Below, piece after piece: positions 38,297 to 47,816 of a stretch of DNA of 64,000 bases (the stretch's first letter is position 1; each line of letters starts with the position of its first letter). Source of the DNA: Salipiger marinus (GTDB lineage: Bacteria; Pseudomonadota; Alphaproteobacteria; Rhodobacterales; Rhodobacteraceae). The notes beneath the pieces were generated by a model, which saw only the letters and a program-made list of their open reading frames with translations, was not told the origin of the DNA and made no database searches. Both the position numbers and the translations under genes were made by a program. The stretch is from assembly GCF_900100085.1 (NCBI RefSeq), contig NZ_FNEJ01000008.1, forward strand, positions 1-64,000, given 5' to 3'.

Positions 38297-39052
38297 ATGG
38301 AAAGTTCGGCAGCATTCTGGATCGCGGCGGGGCTGGCCACGTGGTTTGTCGGCGCCTCCAAGGGCGGCCTGCCGATGATCGCCATGCTGGGCGTGCCAAT
38401 CCTGTCGGTCTTCACCACCCCCGCCGCCGCCGCAGGGCTGCTGCTGCCCATGTATATCCTCGCCGACCTCTATGCCGTCTGGCTGTTCCGGGGCCAGTAT
38501 TCCGCGCGCAACCTCGCCATCCTCATCCCGGCCTCGGCGCTTGGCATCGGTGCTGCCTTCTTCTTCGTCTCGCGCGTGCCGCCCGAGGCGGGCAAGCTCT
38601 TGGTGGCGCTGATCGGGCTTGGCTATCTTGCCGACGCGCTGCGCAAGCGGCTGGCGCGCGATTTCCGCCCGCGCGCCGCCGATGTGCCGCGTGGCCTGTT
38701 CTGGGGTGCGCTGGCGGGCTTCACCAGCTACATCTCCCATGCGGGCGGGCCGCCGTTTCAGGCCTATACCCTGCCGCAGAAACTGCCCAAGATGACCTTC
38801 GCGGGCACCTCCACCATCCTCTTCGCCTGCGTGAACTGGATGAAGCTGCCGCCCTATATCCTCGCGGGGCAGGTCAGCTGGGACAGCCTCGCGCAGATCG
38901 TCTGGCTGGCGCCGCTCGCGCTCTTCGGCGCATGGTCGGGCTACCGCATCACCCGCATCCTGCCGGAGCGGCTGTTCTTCGCCTTCGTCAACCTCGCCCT
39001 GCTGCTGCTCTCGCTCAAGCTGCTGCAGGAGGTCGCCGTGGCCTGGCTCTAG
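38297..39052 (+). CDS. TSUP (TauE/SafE) family membrane transporter
   Basis: 251 residues, AAAGGA upstream. Seven or eight membrane segments; the first follows the typical FVGASKGGLPMIAMLGVPIL loop and the second half repeats the pattern with FTSYISHAGGPPFQAYTLPQ. Members export sulfite, sulfoacetate or other organosulfur anions, or import related compounds. No sulfur gene is nearby, so the substrate cannot be assigned. It lies 77 bases after the transglutaminase cassette on the same strand and may or may not be in that transcript. Confidence 0.9.
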   Translation: MESSAAFWIAAGLATWFVGASKGGLPMIAMLGVPILSVFTTPAAAAGLLLPMYILADLYAVWLFRGQYSARNLAILIPASALGIGAAFFFVSRVPPEAGKLLVALIGLGYLADALRKRLARDFRPRAADVPRGLFWGALAGFTSYISHAGGPPFQAYTLPQKLPKMTFAGTSTILFACVNWMKLPPYILAGQVSWDSLAQIVWLAPLALFGAWSGYRITRILPERLFFAFVNLALLLLSLKLLQEVAVAWL

Positions 39053-39209
39053 GCTTCCAGCGGCCCCAAATAACCCGGGGGAGCCCCCGCAGGGGGCGGG
39101 GGCAGCGCCCCCTCTGCTGCCCCTCCGCCCATGGGCAAAGGGGCCGCTCTTGCACCGCCGCAGGGGGCGGTATACCAGATGCGCAGCCATGGCAGGGGAG
39201 GGCAGCACC
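39053..39209. other. GC-rich intergenic hairpin region before dgoK
   Basis: Several overlapping G/C runs (CCCGGGGGAGCCCCCG, GGGGGCAGCGCCCCC) can fold into hairpins and resemble the hairpin part of the dispersed repeat described at 15901. They could end the upstream transcript. Confidence 0.4.
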
Positions 39210-40112
39210 ATGACCACGCAACCCGACTGGATCGCCGTCGACTGGGGCACCTCGCAGCTGCGGCTGTGGCAGATGGCCGGGGATGGCACCGTGCTTGACC
39301 GCGCCGAAAGCCCCGAAGGCATGGGCCGTCTCACGCCGTCGCAGTTCGAACCGGTGCTGCTGCGCCTCTTGGGCGATCTGCCCCGGCGCGACACGCCGCT
39401 TCCCGTCATCATCTGCGGCATGGCGGGCGCGCGGCAGGGCTGGGCCGAGGCGCCCTATGTCCGCACCCCCTGCGCGCCACCCGGGCTTGCGCAGGCGCTG
39501 CGCGTGCCCGGCACCGATCCCCGGCTTGCCGTCCACATCCTGCCCGGCGTGGCGCAGGACAGCCCCGCCGACGTGATGCGCGGCGAGGAAACGCAGGTGG
39601 CGGGCTTCCTCGCGCTCAACCCGCGCTTTGACGGGGTGATCTGCCTGCCCGGCACCCACAGCAAATGGGTCCATGTCAGCGCCGGAGAGATCGTGTCCTT
39701 CCGCAGCTACATGACCGGCGAGATCTTCGCGCTGCTCTCGGGGCAGTCGGTGCTGCGCCACGGTCTGGCCGAGGGCTGGGACGAGGCGGCCTTTGCCGCC
39801 GGGGTCGATCAGGCCATGGCGCGGCCCTCGGGCTTTGCGGGCGATCTCTTCACCCTGCGCGCCGAAGGGCTGCTGCACGGGCTCGACGGCGCCGCCGCGC
39901 GCGCGCGCCTCTCGGGCCTGCTCATCGGCATGGAACTTGCCGCCGCCAAACCCTACTGGCTGGGCCAGAACGTCGCCCTGCTGGGCGCGTCAGGCCTTGT
40001 CGCCCATTACCGCACGGCGCTGGAGGCGCAGGGCCTGCCGGTCCTGATCGCCGATGCCGACCGCATGACGCTTGAAGGGCTGAAATCCGCCCGCACCCCC
40101 AAGGAGGCCTGA
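39210..40112 (+). CDS. dgoK: 2-dehydro-3-deoxygalactonokinase
   Basis: Phosphorylates 2-dehydro-3-deoxy-D-galactonate (De Ley-Doudoroff galactose pathway). 300 residues; IAVDWGTSQLRLWQMAGDG is the phosphate-binding start of this sugar-kinase family, and FDGVICLPGTHSKWVHVSAGEIVSF plus FLALNPRF complete the signature. The start at 39210 has GGGGAGG upstream; an ATG at 39189 is in frame but farther from homologues. It is followed after two bases by dgoA, its pathway partner. No galactonate dehydratase or transporter is in the window. Confidence 0.93.
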   Translation: MTTQPDWIAVDWGTSQLRLWQMAGDGTVLDRAESPEGMGRLTPSQFEPVLLRLLGDLPRRDTPLPVIICGMAGARQGWAEAPYVRTPCAPPGLAQALRVPGTDPRLAVHILPGVAQDSPADVMRGEETQVAGFLALNPRFDGVICLPGTHSKWVHVSAGEIVSFRSYMTGEIFALLSGQSVLRHGLAEGWDEAAFAAGVDQAMARPSGFAGDLFTLRAEGLLHGLDGAAARARLSGLLIGMELAAAKPYWLGQNVALLGASGLVAHYRTALEAQGLPVLIADADRMTLEGLKSARTPKEA

Positions 40113-40114
40113 CC

Positions 40115-40738
40115 ATGACCCGCGAGCTGATCGCCATTCTGCGCGGCCTGACCCCCGCCGAAGCTCCCGCCGTGACCGAGACGCTGATCGAGGCCGGGCT
40201 GACCCGGATCGAGGTGCCGCTCAATTCTCCCGATCCCTATGACAGCATCGCCGCCATGGTCGCGGCCTATGGCAGCGCGGCAGAGATCGGCGCGGGCACC
40301 GTGCTTGCCCCGGAACAGGTGCTGCGCCTGCGCGACATCGGCGCGCGCATGGTGGTGTCGCCCGACACCAACCAGCGCGTCATCATGGCCACCAAGGCGG
40401 CGGGCATGGACAGCTATCCCGGCGTGCTGACCCCGACCGAGGCTTTCACCGCGCTGCGCGCCGGGGCGGACGGGCTGAAATTCTTCCCCGCCTCGCTGCT
40501 GGGCCCCGCCAATCTGGCGGCGATGAAGGCGGTGCTGCCGCAGGGCACCCGCACCTACGCCGTGGGCGGGGTCGAGGCGGACAACATGGCCGACTGGATC
40601 GCGGCGGGTGTCACCGGCTTCGGCATCGGCAGCTGGCTTTACAAGCCGGGCCGGTCGCTGGAGGATCTGGCGGCGCGGGCGCGCGACGTGGTCGCAGCCT
40701 ATGACGCGGCGGTGGCCGCACGCGACAGCGCCCGCTAG
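40115..40738 (+). CDS. dgoA: 2-dehydro-3-deoxy-6-phosphogalactonate aldolase
   Basis: Splits the DgoK product into pyruvate and glyceraldehyde-3-phosphate. 207 residues in a class I KDPG-aldolase barrel: IAILRGLTPAEAPAVTETLI, IEVPLNSPDPYDSI (with the catalytic Glu), GAGTVLAPEQV, and the Schiff-base Lys in GADGLKFFPASLLGPANL. The IEVPLNSPDP and SYPGVLTPTEAF variants point to the galactonate rather than gluconate enzyme, and the neighbour dgoK agrees. AAGGAGG lies within the dgoK 3' end. Confidence 0.93.
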   Translation: MTRELIAILRGLTPAEAPAVTETLIEAGLTRIEVPLNSPDPYDSIAAMVAAYGSAAEIGAGTVLAPEQVLRLRDIGARMVVSPDTNQRVIMATKAAGMDSYPGVLTPTEAFTALRAGADGLKFFPASLLGPANLAAMKAVLPQGTRTYAVGGVEADNMADWIAAGVTGFGIGSWLYKPGRSLEDLAARARDVVAAYDAAVAARDSAR

Positions 40739-40760
40739 GACCGCCGGAAAGGGCGCCGCC

Positions 40761-41252
40761 ATGACCGATCCCGCCGATCCCTCCGGTCCACGCCCCGGCG
40801 AAACCGCCGTGGCGCTGCCCCCCGCCGGGGATGCGCAGCTGCGCTTCATCGGCCGGATCGAGACGCCCTTCGCCACCCGCGCCGACTGCCCGCGTCAGGG
40901 CGATCCTGACCATGGGCCGGACTGCCTGATCCGTCTCGATCCGGTCTGGCTGCCCGCGCTCGCCGGGCTGGAGGAGGTGGAGCGCCTGCAGGTCTTTTAC
41001 TGGCTGCACGAGGCGCGGCGCGACCTGCTGACCCAGCGCCCGCGCCATGCCAGCGCGGCGCGCGGCACCTTCGCGCTGCGCTCGCCGGTGCGGCCCAACC
41101 CGATCGGCCTGTCCACCGTGCGGCTGCTGCACCGTGACGGTCCGGTGCTGGTGGTGCGCGGGCTCGACTGCCTGTCGGGCACGCCGCTGATCGACCTCAA
41201 GCCGCTGCACTGCCCCCATGCTGCCGGGCGCGCGACTGCCGGGGAGGCGTGA
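40761..41252 (+). CDS. TrmO-like SAM-dependent tRNA methyltransferase (TsaA/YaeB family)
   Basis: 163 residues. TrmO methylates the N6-threonylcarbamoyl-adenosine at tRNA position 37. The family signatures are IGRIETPFATRADCPRQG, RGTFALRSPVRPNPIGLSTV and LDCLSGTPLIDLKPLHC. The protein is shorter than E. coli TrmO and lacks its C-terminal domain, as is common in alphaproteobacteria. An in-frame upstream extension exists but GGAAAGGG supports the ATG at 40761. Proteins of this group with only the core may have other methyl acceptors, so the exact tRNA substrate is uncertain. Confidence 0.82.
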   Translation: MTDPADPSGPRPGETAVALPPAGDAQLRFIGRIETPFATRADCPRQGDPDHGPDCLIRLDPVWLPALAGLEEVERLQVFYWLHEARRDLLTQRPRHASAARGTFALRSPVRPNPIGLSTVRLLHRDGPVLVVRGLDCLSGTPLIDLKPLHCPHAAGRATAGEA

Positions 41253-41420
41253 TCGCAAAGCGCCCTCATTTCGGGCATTTCCGCAAAATCTGCCTGAAAC
41301 ATGCGCAGACGCCCTCCGCTCACGCGGCACAGGGGCCCGCAGCCTTGCCTCTGCCGCAGGGCAGGGCCTATCCGCGGCCCGCAGCCGGAGGACGCCGCCA
41401 TTCCCTATGACCCGCCCCTG

Positions 41421-42233
41421 ATGACCTCTCCGCCTTCCGCCGCACAGCGTGCGCGGGGCAGGGGGCGGCTGTCGGCGCGGGCGCGGGCTGGGCGCAGCGT
41501 CATCGGCGATCTGCACATGTCGGGCAGCACCAAGCTGCTGTTCCCCCGGGCCGAGGCCGCGCTGCAGGCGGTCTTGCTCAACACCTCGGGCGGGGTGACG
41601 GGGGGCGACCAGTTCGCGCTGGAGGCCGAGGCGCTGCCGGAGGCGCATCTGGTGCTGACCACGCAGGCCGCCGAACGCATCTACCGCGCGCTGCCGGGGC
41701 AGCCCGGGGTGGTCGACACCCGCCTGCGTCTTGGCGCGGGCGCGCGGCTGGACTGGCTGCCGCAGGAGACGATCTTTTTCGACGGCGCGGCGCTGGACCG
41801 CGCGCTGTCGGTCGACATGGCCGGGGATGCCCGCCTCCTGCTCTGCGAGCCGCTGATCTTTGGCCGTCACGCCATGGGCGAACGGGTGCGCGACCTGCGC
41901 TATACCGACCGCATCGACATCCGCCGCGACGGGCGCCTGATCTGGGCCGACCGGCTGGCGCTCGGCGGCGATGCCGCCGCGCGCCTTGCCCATCCCGCCG
42001 TGGCAGACGGCGCCGAAGCCATGGCCACAATCGTGCTGGCCGCCCCCGGTGCCGCCACACAGGTGGAGGCCTTGCGCGGAATCCTGCCCGAACGCGCCGG
42101 AGTGTCCGCCCTGACGCCCGAGCTTGTGGTGATCCGCATGCTGGCCATTGACGGGTTCGAGCTGCGCCGCCACCTTTGCCCCATCCTGCGCCGTCTGAGC
42201 GGCGCAGACCTTCCACGACCCTGGATGATCTGA
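41421..42233 (+). CDS. ureD: Urease accessory protein UreD
   Basis: Scaffold that binds the urease apoenzyme with UreF and UreG during nickel insertion. 270 residues from the ATG at 41421. Family signatures: ARGRGRLSARARAGRS, GSTKLLFPRAEAALQAVLLNTSGGVTGGD, TTQAAERIYRA and WLPQETIFFDGAALDR. The ATG overlaps the stop of a five-codon reading (ATGACCCGCCCCTGA, 41407-41421). The only good ribosome binding site, GGAGG at 41387, is eight bases from an in-frame ATT rather than an ATG, so the start is not settled. First gene of the urease run. Confidence 0.93.
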   Translation: MTSPPSAAQRARGRGRLSARARAGRSVIGDLHMSGSTKLLFPRAEAALQAVLLNTSGGVTGGDQFALEAEALPEAHLVLTTQAAERIYRALPGQPGVVDTRLRLGAGARLDWLPQETIFFDGAALDRALSVDMAGDARLLLCEPLIFGRHAMGERVRDLRYTDRIDIRRDGRLIWADRLALGGDAAARLAHPAVADGAEAMATIVLAAPGAATQVEALRGILPERAGVSALTPELVVIRMLAIDGFELRRHLCPILRRLSGADLPRPWMI

Positions 42234-42236
42234 CAC

Positions 42237-42539
42237 ATGCAACTGACCCCCCGCGAAAAGGACAAGCTTCTTGTCGCCATGGCCGCCGAAGTGGCCCGCA
42301 AACGCCTCGCCCGTGGGGTGAAGCTGAACTATCCCGAAGCGGTGGCGCTGATCACCGATGCGGTGGTCGAAGGCGCGCGCGATGGCCGCTCCGTCGCCGA
42401 GATGATGGAGGCGGGCGCGCAGGTGATCCGCGCCGACCAGTGCATGGAGGGCGTGCCCGAGATGATCCATGACGTGCAGGTCGAAGCGACCTTTCCCGAC
42501 GGCACGAAGCTGGTGACCGTGCACAACCCGATCCGCTGA
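42237..42539 (+). CDS. ureA: Urease gamma subunit
   Basis: Smallest structural chain of urease. 100 residues, standard length; [20 protein letters not shown] at the N-terminus, [20 protein letters not shown] and the [19 protein letters not shown]-terminus. It starts three bases after ureD, so it is co-translated, and is followed by a 15-codon reading that leads into ureB. Confidence 0.97.
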   Translation: MQLTPREKDKLLVAMAAEVARKRLARGVKLNYPEAVALITDAVVEGARDGRSVAEMMEAGAQVIRADQCMEGVPEMIHDVQVEATFPDGTKLVTVHNPIR

Positions 42540-42552
42540 AGGAGCCCTGCCG

Positions 42553-42600
42553 ATGATTTCCGCCCCCCTGACGCCCGCCCCCGTGGAGAACCGGACATGA
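42553..42600 (+). CDS. Possible 15-residue leader peptide before ureB
   Basis: [21 protein letters not shown] stands eight bases before the ATG (42539-42544), a better ribosome binding site than most genes here. The stop overlaps the ureB start as ATGA (42597-42600), which would couple ureB translation to this reading. It may be only a coupling device or a decayed gene; nothing suggests a functional peptide. Confidence 0.35.
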   Translation: MISAPLTPAPVENRT

Positions 42601-42902
42601 TCCCCGGAGAGGTGTTTCCCGCCGCGGGCGAGCTGCGGCTGAACGAGGGCCGCGAGCCCGTGACGCTGATGGTGGCCAATACCGGCGACCGCCCGGTGCA
42701 GGTCGGCTCGCATTATCACTTTGCGGAAACCAATCCTGCGCTAGATTTTGACCGTGACGCCGCGCGCGGGCTTCGGCTCGACATCGCGGCGGGCACCGCC
42801 GTGCGGTTCGAACCGGGCCAGCGCCGCGAGGTTCAGCTGATTCCCCTTGTGGGGGCGCGGCGCGTCTATGGCTTCAACCAGCAGATCATGGGCCCGCTCT
42901 AG
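42597..42902 (+). CDS. ureB: Urease beta subunit
   Basis: Second structural chain. 101 residues: [41 protein letters not shown] and [20 protein letters not shown], ending in [10 protein letters not shown]. These are complete family signatures at normal length. GGAG lies within the preceding mini-reading. Downstream of it the operon is interrupted by three small non-urease genes before ureC. Confidence 0.97.
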   Translation: MIPGEVFPAAGELRLNEGREPVTLMVANTGDRPVQVGSHYHFAETNPALDFDRDAARGLRLDIAAGTAVRFEPGQRREVQLIPLVGARRVYGFNQQIMGPL

Positions 42903-42931
42903 GGCGTGGCCCGCACAGGAGAATGCGTCCA

Positions 42932-42994
42932 ATGCCGTCTTTTTGTCCCAAGGCTCCGGTCCGGTGCCAGCCCGCCGCGCGGTCCGCGTCATGA
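42932..42994 (+). CDS. Possible 20-residue reading coupled to the next gene
   Basis: MPSFCPKAPVRCQPAARSAS. AGGAG lies ten bases upstream, and its stop overlaps the next gene's ATG as ATGA (42991-42994). It repeats the pattern seen before ureB. Low composition complexity and short length make a functional peptide doubtful; translational coupling is the simpler role. Confidence 0.3.
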   Translation: MPSFCPKAPVRCQPAARSAS

Positions 42995-43296
42995 CCCCCC
43001 TGTCGCCATTCCGCCTGTGGCAGATGGGCATGGAAAACGCGATGATGCTCTGGGACGTGCAGACCGTCATGGCGCTGCGGCTCAGCGGGCTGGCAGGGCT
43101 GCACACCCTGCCCGCGGGCGAGGCGTCGCGCATGATGTCCGAAAAGCCCCCCGCCTTTGCGCAGGCGTTTTTCGCCTGGCAGAAGGCGCTGATGTCCGGC
43201 GGGGACTGGAACACGTCCAACAGCGCCTTCACCCGCCCGCTCGCGCGCAAGGCGCGGGCGAACCGCAAGCGTCTTACCGGCAGCAGGAGGAAATGA
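42991..43296 (+). CDS. Small helical phasin-like protein in the urease operon
   Basis: 101 residues: MTPLSPFRLWQMGMENAMML, then VQTVMALRLSGLAG and EKPPAFAQAFFAWQKALMSG, ending in a strongly basic tail (ARKARANRKRLTGSRRK). Helical throughout with Met/Ala/Leu faces. Related proteins in Rhodobacteraceae have been labelled antifreeze protein type I, which I consider a composition artefact; the pattern is closer to phasins or membrane-surface amphipathic helices. It is followed within two bases by a paralogue-like gene. Confidence 0.72.
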   Translation: MTPLSPFRLWQMGMENAMMLWDVQTVMALRLSGLAGLHTLPAGEASRMMSEKPPAFAQAFFAWQKALMSGGDWNTSNSAFTRPLARKARANRKRLTGSRRK

Positions 43297-43297
43297 C

Positions 43298-43912
43298 ATG
43301 TTCCCGGCCCTGACCATGAGTGCCGCCTTCATCCGCATGGGCGGAGAGGCATACCGCCAGCAGATGCGCCTTGCGCAGGTCGTGATGGAGATGGGGCTGC
43401 GCCAGCAGCGCCTGTTCATGAGCCTGCCCGCCTCGGCGCTATCCGCCGTGCCTGCGGCGTCGATGGGCATCTGCGGCCCGGTGGCCCTGACCCCGCGCGC
43501 CAAGCCGACCGTGGCTGCCGCCGCCGAAGCCGTGGCGAAGCCCGCAGCGCCCAAGCCCGCCGCAGAGACACCCAAGGCGGAGACACCCAAGCCCGCGCCC
43601 AAGCCTGAGCCCGTCAAGGCGGCGCCCGCGCCCGCCAAGCCCGCAGCGGCGCCTGCGCCGAGCACACCCAAGGCAGAGGCGGCGGCCCCCGCCAAGGCCG
43701 AGGCCAAGCCGGCCCCCGCCAAGGCGGAGGCCAAACCTGCGCCTGCGAAGACAGAGGCGGCTCCGGCGCCGAGCGCGGCCAAGACAGACGCCGCCCCTGC
43801 CAAGCCGGTCCGCGCCCGCAGCCCACGCGCGGCTGGGGCCGCGCCGAAACCGCGCAGCCCGCGCCCCAAGGCACAGCCCGCCCCCAAGGGCGACGGCGGG
43901 TCCGGCTCCTGA
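43298..43912 (+). CDS. Helical protein with long Lys/Pro/Ala tail, in the urease operon
   Basis: 204 residues, AGGAGG seven bases before the ATG. The first 60 residues are helical and Met-rich (MSAAFIRMGGEAYRQQMRLA, VVMEMGLRQQRLFMSL), like the preceding protein. Residues about 65-204 are low-complexity KPA/KAEAKPAPA repeats ending in basic RSPR clusters, as in histone-like or polymer-granule-associated proteins (PhaF type). It may bind DNA or granules. Function in urea metabolism is not evident. The stop overlaps the next ATG by one base. Confidence 0.7.
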   Translation: MFPALTMSAAFIRMGGEAYRQQMRLAQVVMEMGLRQQRLFMSLPASALSAVPAASMGICGPVALTPRAKPTVAAAAEAVAKPAAPKPAAETPKAETPKPAPKPEPVKAAPAPAKPAAAPAPSTPKAEAAAPAKAEAKPAPAKAEAKPAPAKTEAAPAPSAAKTDAAPAKPVRARSPRAAGAAPKPRSPRPKAQPAPKGDGGSGS

Positions 43913-44286
43913 TGGCGTTCTCCTCCCGACCCCTCACGGCGGCGCTGGCAGGGCTTGTCCTGCTGGCGCTGGCCCCGCAGGCCCGTGCCGCCTGTTCCGA
44001 TGCCACCACCACCGTCGAGATGGGCACCTGCGCGCGTGTCGCTCTTGACGGTGCGGATGCCGAACTGAACCGCGTTTATGCCGTGCTGCAGAGCCGGGTC
44101 AGCCCCGAACGCATGACAGGCATCCGCGACGCGCAGCGGCTGTGGATCCCGTTCCGCGATGCCGCCTGCGACGCCGAAGGCGCGATGTATGAAGGTGGCT
44201 CGATGCAGGGCATCGCCACGGTCACCTGCCTGACCAAACTCACCCAGCGGCGCACCGAAGATCTGCGCGCGCTGCTGCCGAACTGA
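43912..44286 (+). CDS. Secreted LprI-like (DUF1311) small protein
   Basis: 124 residues with a signal peptide (SSRPLTAALAGLVLLALAPQ, cleaved after ARA). The mature part has four cysteines and the family motifs ELNRVYAVLQSRV and LRDAQRLWIPFRDAACDAEG (the last as read: IRDAQRLWIPFRDAACDAEG). Members include lysozyme inhibitors (LprI) and proteins of unknown role. It is translationally coupled to the gene before it and lies 30 bases before ureC; why a periplasmic protein is made with urease is unclear. Confidence 0.85.
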   Translation: MAFSSRPLTAALAGLVLLALAPQARAACSDATTTVEMGTCARVALDGADAELNRVYAVLQSRVSPERMTGIRDAQRLWIPFRDAACDAEGAMYEGGSMQGIATVTCLTKLTQRRTEDLRALLPN

Positions 44287-44316
44287 CCAGACCTTATTTC
44301 AGGGGACCGACCGACC

Positions 44317-46065
<1,749 letters not shown>

Positions 46066-46268
46066 CCGGGCGGCGGGGCCGGGCCCGGGGCGCGCCTGCG
46101 CCGCGTGCCGTCTGGCCCCGCTTCCAACCGCGGGCACAAAGCCGTTGATTTTGCAAGCGTTGCGCCGGTGGAAAGATCGTTATGCAGATGCAGCATTTGT
46201 GGATCACGGCAGCATGGCTTACCTAGGTGTCAAGGGAGGGGACCTGATAACACAAAGGAAGGTTTCCC

Positions 46269-46493
46269 ATGGCATTTCTGACCGCCAGTGCAAGCGACCA
46301 CACCACCTCCGGCTCGGCTTTTGGCCGTTTCTTCTCGGCCATCGGCAATGCGCTGGTCGCAATCGGCGAAGCAAATCCGCGCCTGCGCCGTGTCGAAGCG
46401 CTGCAGCGCCTGTCGGACGAACAGCTGGCCGCACGCGGGCTGAAGCGCGAAGACATCGTGCGTCACGTGTTCCGCGACGTGTTCTACCTCTAA
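46269..46493 (+). CDS. DUF1127 small protein between ureC and ureE
   Basis: 74 residues with AAAGGAAGG before the ATG. The C-terminal pattern VEALQRLSDEQLAARGLKRE and DIVRHVFRDVFYL is DUF1127. It resembles the protein at 26052 in its last 35 residues. The 203-base gap upstream, with a lower-GC stretch at 46140-46260, suggests its own promoter. It lies inside the urease gene run but belongs to a family with no urease role. Confidence 0.82.
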   Translation: MAFLTASASDHTTSGSAFGRFFSAIGNALVAIGEANPRLRRVEALQRLSDEQLAARGLKREDIVRHVFRDVFYL

Positions 46494-46536
46494 GCCATCG
46501 GTCCGGCGCTTTCGCGCGCTGCGCCTCAGGCGTTTT

Positions 46537-46574
46537 CAAGGCCACGGTCCGGTTGACCCCGGAGCGTGGCCTTG
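46537..46574 (+). terminator. Hairpin after the DUF1127 gene
   Basis: CAAGGCCACG pairs with CGTGGCCTTG, with the inner GTCCGG/CCGGAG able to extend the stem. No U-tract follows, so termination may be partial. It separates DUF1127 from ureE. Confidence 0.5.
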
Positions 46575-46623
46575 CCATGTCCGGCCCGATGTCCCACCCT
46601 GCCGTCATCGCACCGGAGTTCTT

Positions 46624-47190
46624 ATGACCCAGCTTCCCACCTGCCATGCCATCGCCCGCAAGGGCCATGCCGCAGACGCCACGCTGACCGTGACGCTGTC
46701 TTACGAAGACCGTTTCCTGCGCCGCAAGGTGCTGACCGCCGATAGCGGCGAGGCGTTTCTGGTGGATCTGGCCCATACCGAAAGTCTGGATCAGGACGAT
46801 GCCTTCCTGCTGGGCGATGGCCGCGCCGTGCGGGTGCTGGCGGCGGCAGAGCCGCTGCTGGCCGTGTCGGGCGCCGATCTGCCGCGGCTGGCATGGCATG
46901 TGGGCAACCGTCATACGCCCTGCCAGATCGAAGCGGCGCGGCTGCTGATCCAGCGCGACCACGTCATCCGCGACATGCTGGCCCGGATCGGCGCCGAGGT
47001 GACCGAGGTGACCGAGCCCTTCACGCCCGAGGGCGGCGCCTATGGCCATGGCCGCACCCATGGTCATGACCATTCCCACAGCCACGGGCCCGCGCCGGTG
47101 CAGGCCCATGCCCATGCCCATGCGCACAGCCATTCCCATGGACAGGACCACGGGCACAGCCACGGTCACGACCATCCGCATGACCACTGA
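46624..47190 (+). CDS. ureE: Urease nickel-binding accessory protein UreE
   Basis: Nickel metallochaperone that supplies Ni to UreG. 188 residues. The N-terminal domain is followed by a metal-binding domain (WHVGNRHTPCQIEAARLLIQRDHVIRDML; conserved His pair near residue 98), and the last 45 residues are very rich in His (groups of HGHDH, HSHG, HAHAHAH), the classic high-capacity nickel tail. The His tail runs into the start of ureF: the stop lies 11 bases past the ureF ATG. GGAG precedes the ATG at 46624. Confidence 0.94.
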   Translation: MTQLPTCHAIARKGHAADATLTVTLSYEDRFLRRKVLTADSGEAFLVDLAHTESLDQDDAFLLGDGRAVRVLAAAEPLLAVSGADLPRLAWHVGNRHTPCQIEAARLLIQRDHVIRDMLARIGAEVTEVTEPFTPEGGAYGHGRTHGHDHSHSHGPAPVQAHAHAHAHSHSHGQDHGHSHGHDHPHDH

Positions 47191-47806
47191 CGCGCTGCTG
47201 GTGCTGCATCAGCTGTTTTCACCGGCCTTTCCGGTGGGCAGCTTCGCCTATTCGCACGGGCTGGAAACGCTGGTGCAGGAAGGGCAGGTGACCAGCGCCG
47301 CACAGCTGCAGGACTGGCTGGAGGTGGTGCTGGAACAGGGCGCGGGCTGGTCCGATGCCCTGCTGCTGGTCGCCGCCGCACGGGGGGAGGATGTGGCGGA
47401 TCTGGCCATCGCACTCGCCCCCTCCGCCGAACGGCGGCTGGAAACGGGCAAGCAGGGCGAAGCCTTTGCCAAGGCCGTCTCCGCGCTCTGGCAGATCGAA
47501 CTGGCACCCGCGCCCTATCCGGTTGTGGTGGGGCAGGTGGTGGCAGCGCTGGACCTGCCGCTGGAGGATACGCTGCGGCTTTACCTGCACGCTCTTGCCG
47601 CCAATCTGGCGGCGGCGGGCATGCGTCTGGTGCCGCTGGGCCAGACAGAGGGGCAGGCGGTGATCCGGGCGCTGGCGCCGCTCTGTTCGGATCTGGCGCG
47701 GCGCGCGCTGGCGGCGGATCTGACCCGGATCGGCACGTTTTCTCCGCTGGCCGATATTGCCAGCCAGCGCCACGAGGCGCTCTATTCCCGCATCTTCAGA
47801 TCATGA
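47180..47806 (+). CDS. ureF: Urease accessory protein UreF
   Basis: Partner of UreD in the activation complex and likely gatekeeper of UreG GTPase. 208 residues from the ATG at 47180 inside the ureE His tail; the longer upstream reading is only the shifted His-tail code. Signatures: [32 protein letters not shown], and the final [16 protein letters not shown]. It ends ten bases before ureG. Confidence 0.94.
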   Translation: MTTDALLVLHQLFSPAFPVGSFAYSHGLETLVQEGQVTSAAQLQDWLEVVLEQGAGWSDALLLVAAARGEDVADLAIALAPSAERRLETGKQGEAFAKAVSALWQIELAPAPYPVVVGQVVAALDLPLEDTLRLYLHALAANLAAAGMRLVPLGQTEGQAVIRALAPLCSDLARRALAADLTRIGTFSPLADIASQRHEALYSRIFRS

Positions 47807-47816
47807 CGGAGGCAGC

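Noticed and set aside
34782-38399. A very long open reading (about 1200 codons) on the minus strand opposite the ATP-grasp and transglutaminase genes
   Set aside because: High GC leaves antisense frames open. Its product is His/Arg/Gln-rich low-complexity sequence with no domain, and the plus strand has complete families.
43298-43500. Antifreeze protein type I as a label for the small helical proteins in the urease operon
   Set aside because: Only Ala-rich helical composition supports it. There is no ice-binding repeat spacing; phasin-like or amphipathic helices are a better description.
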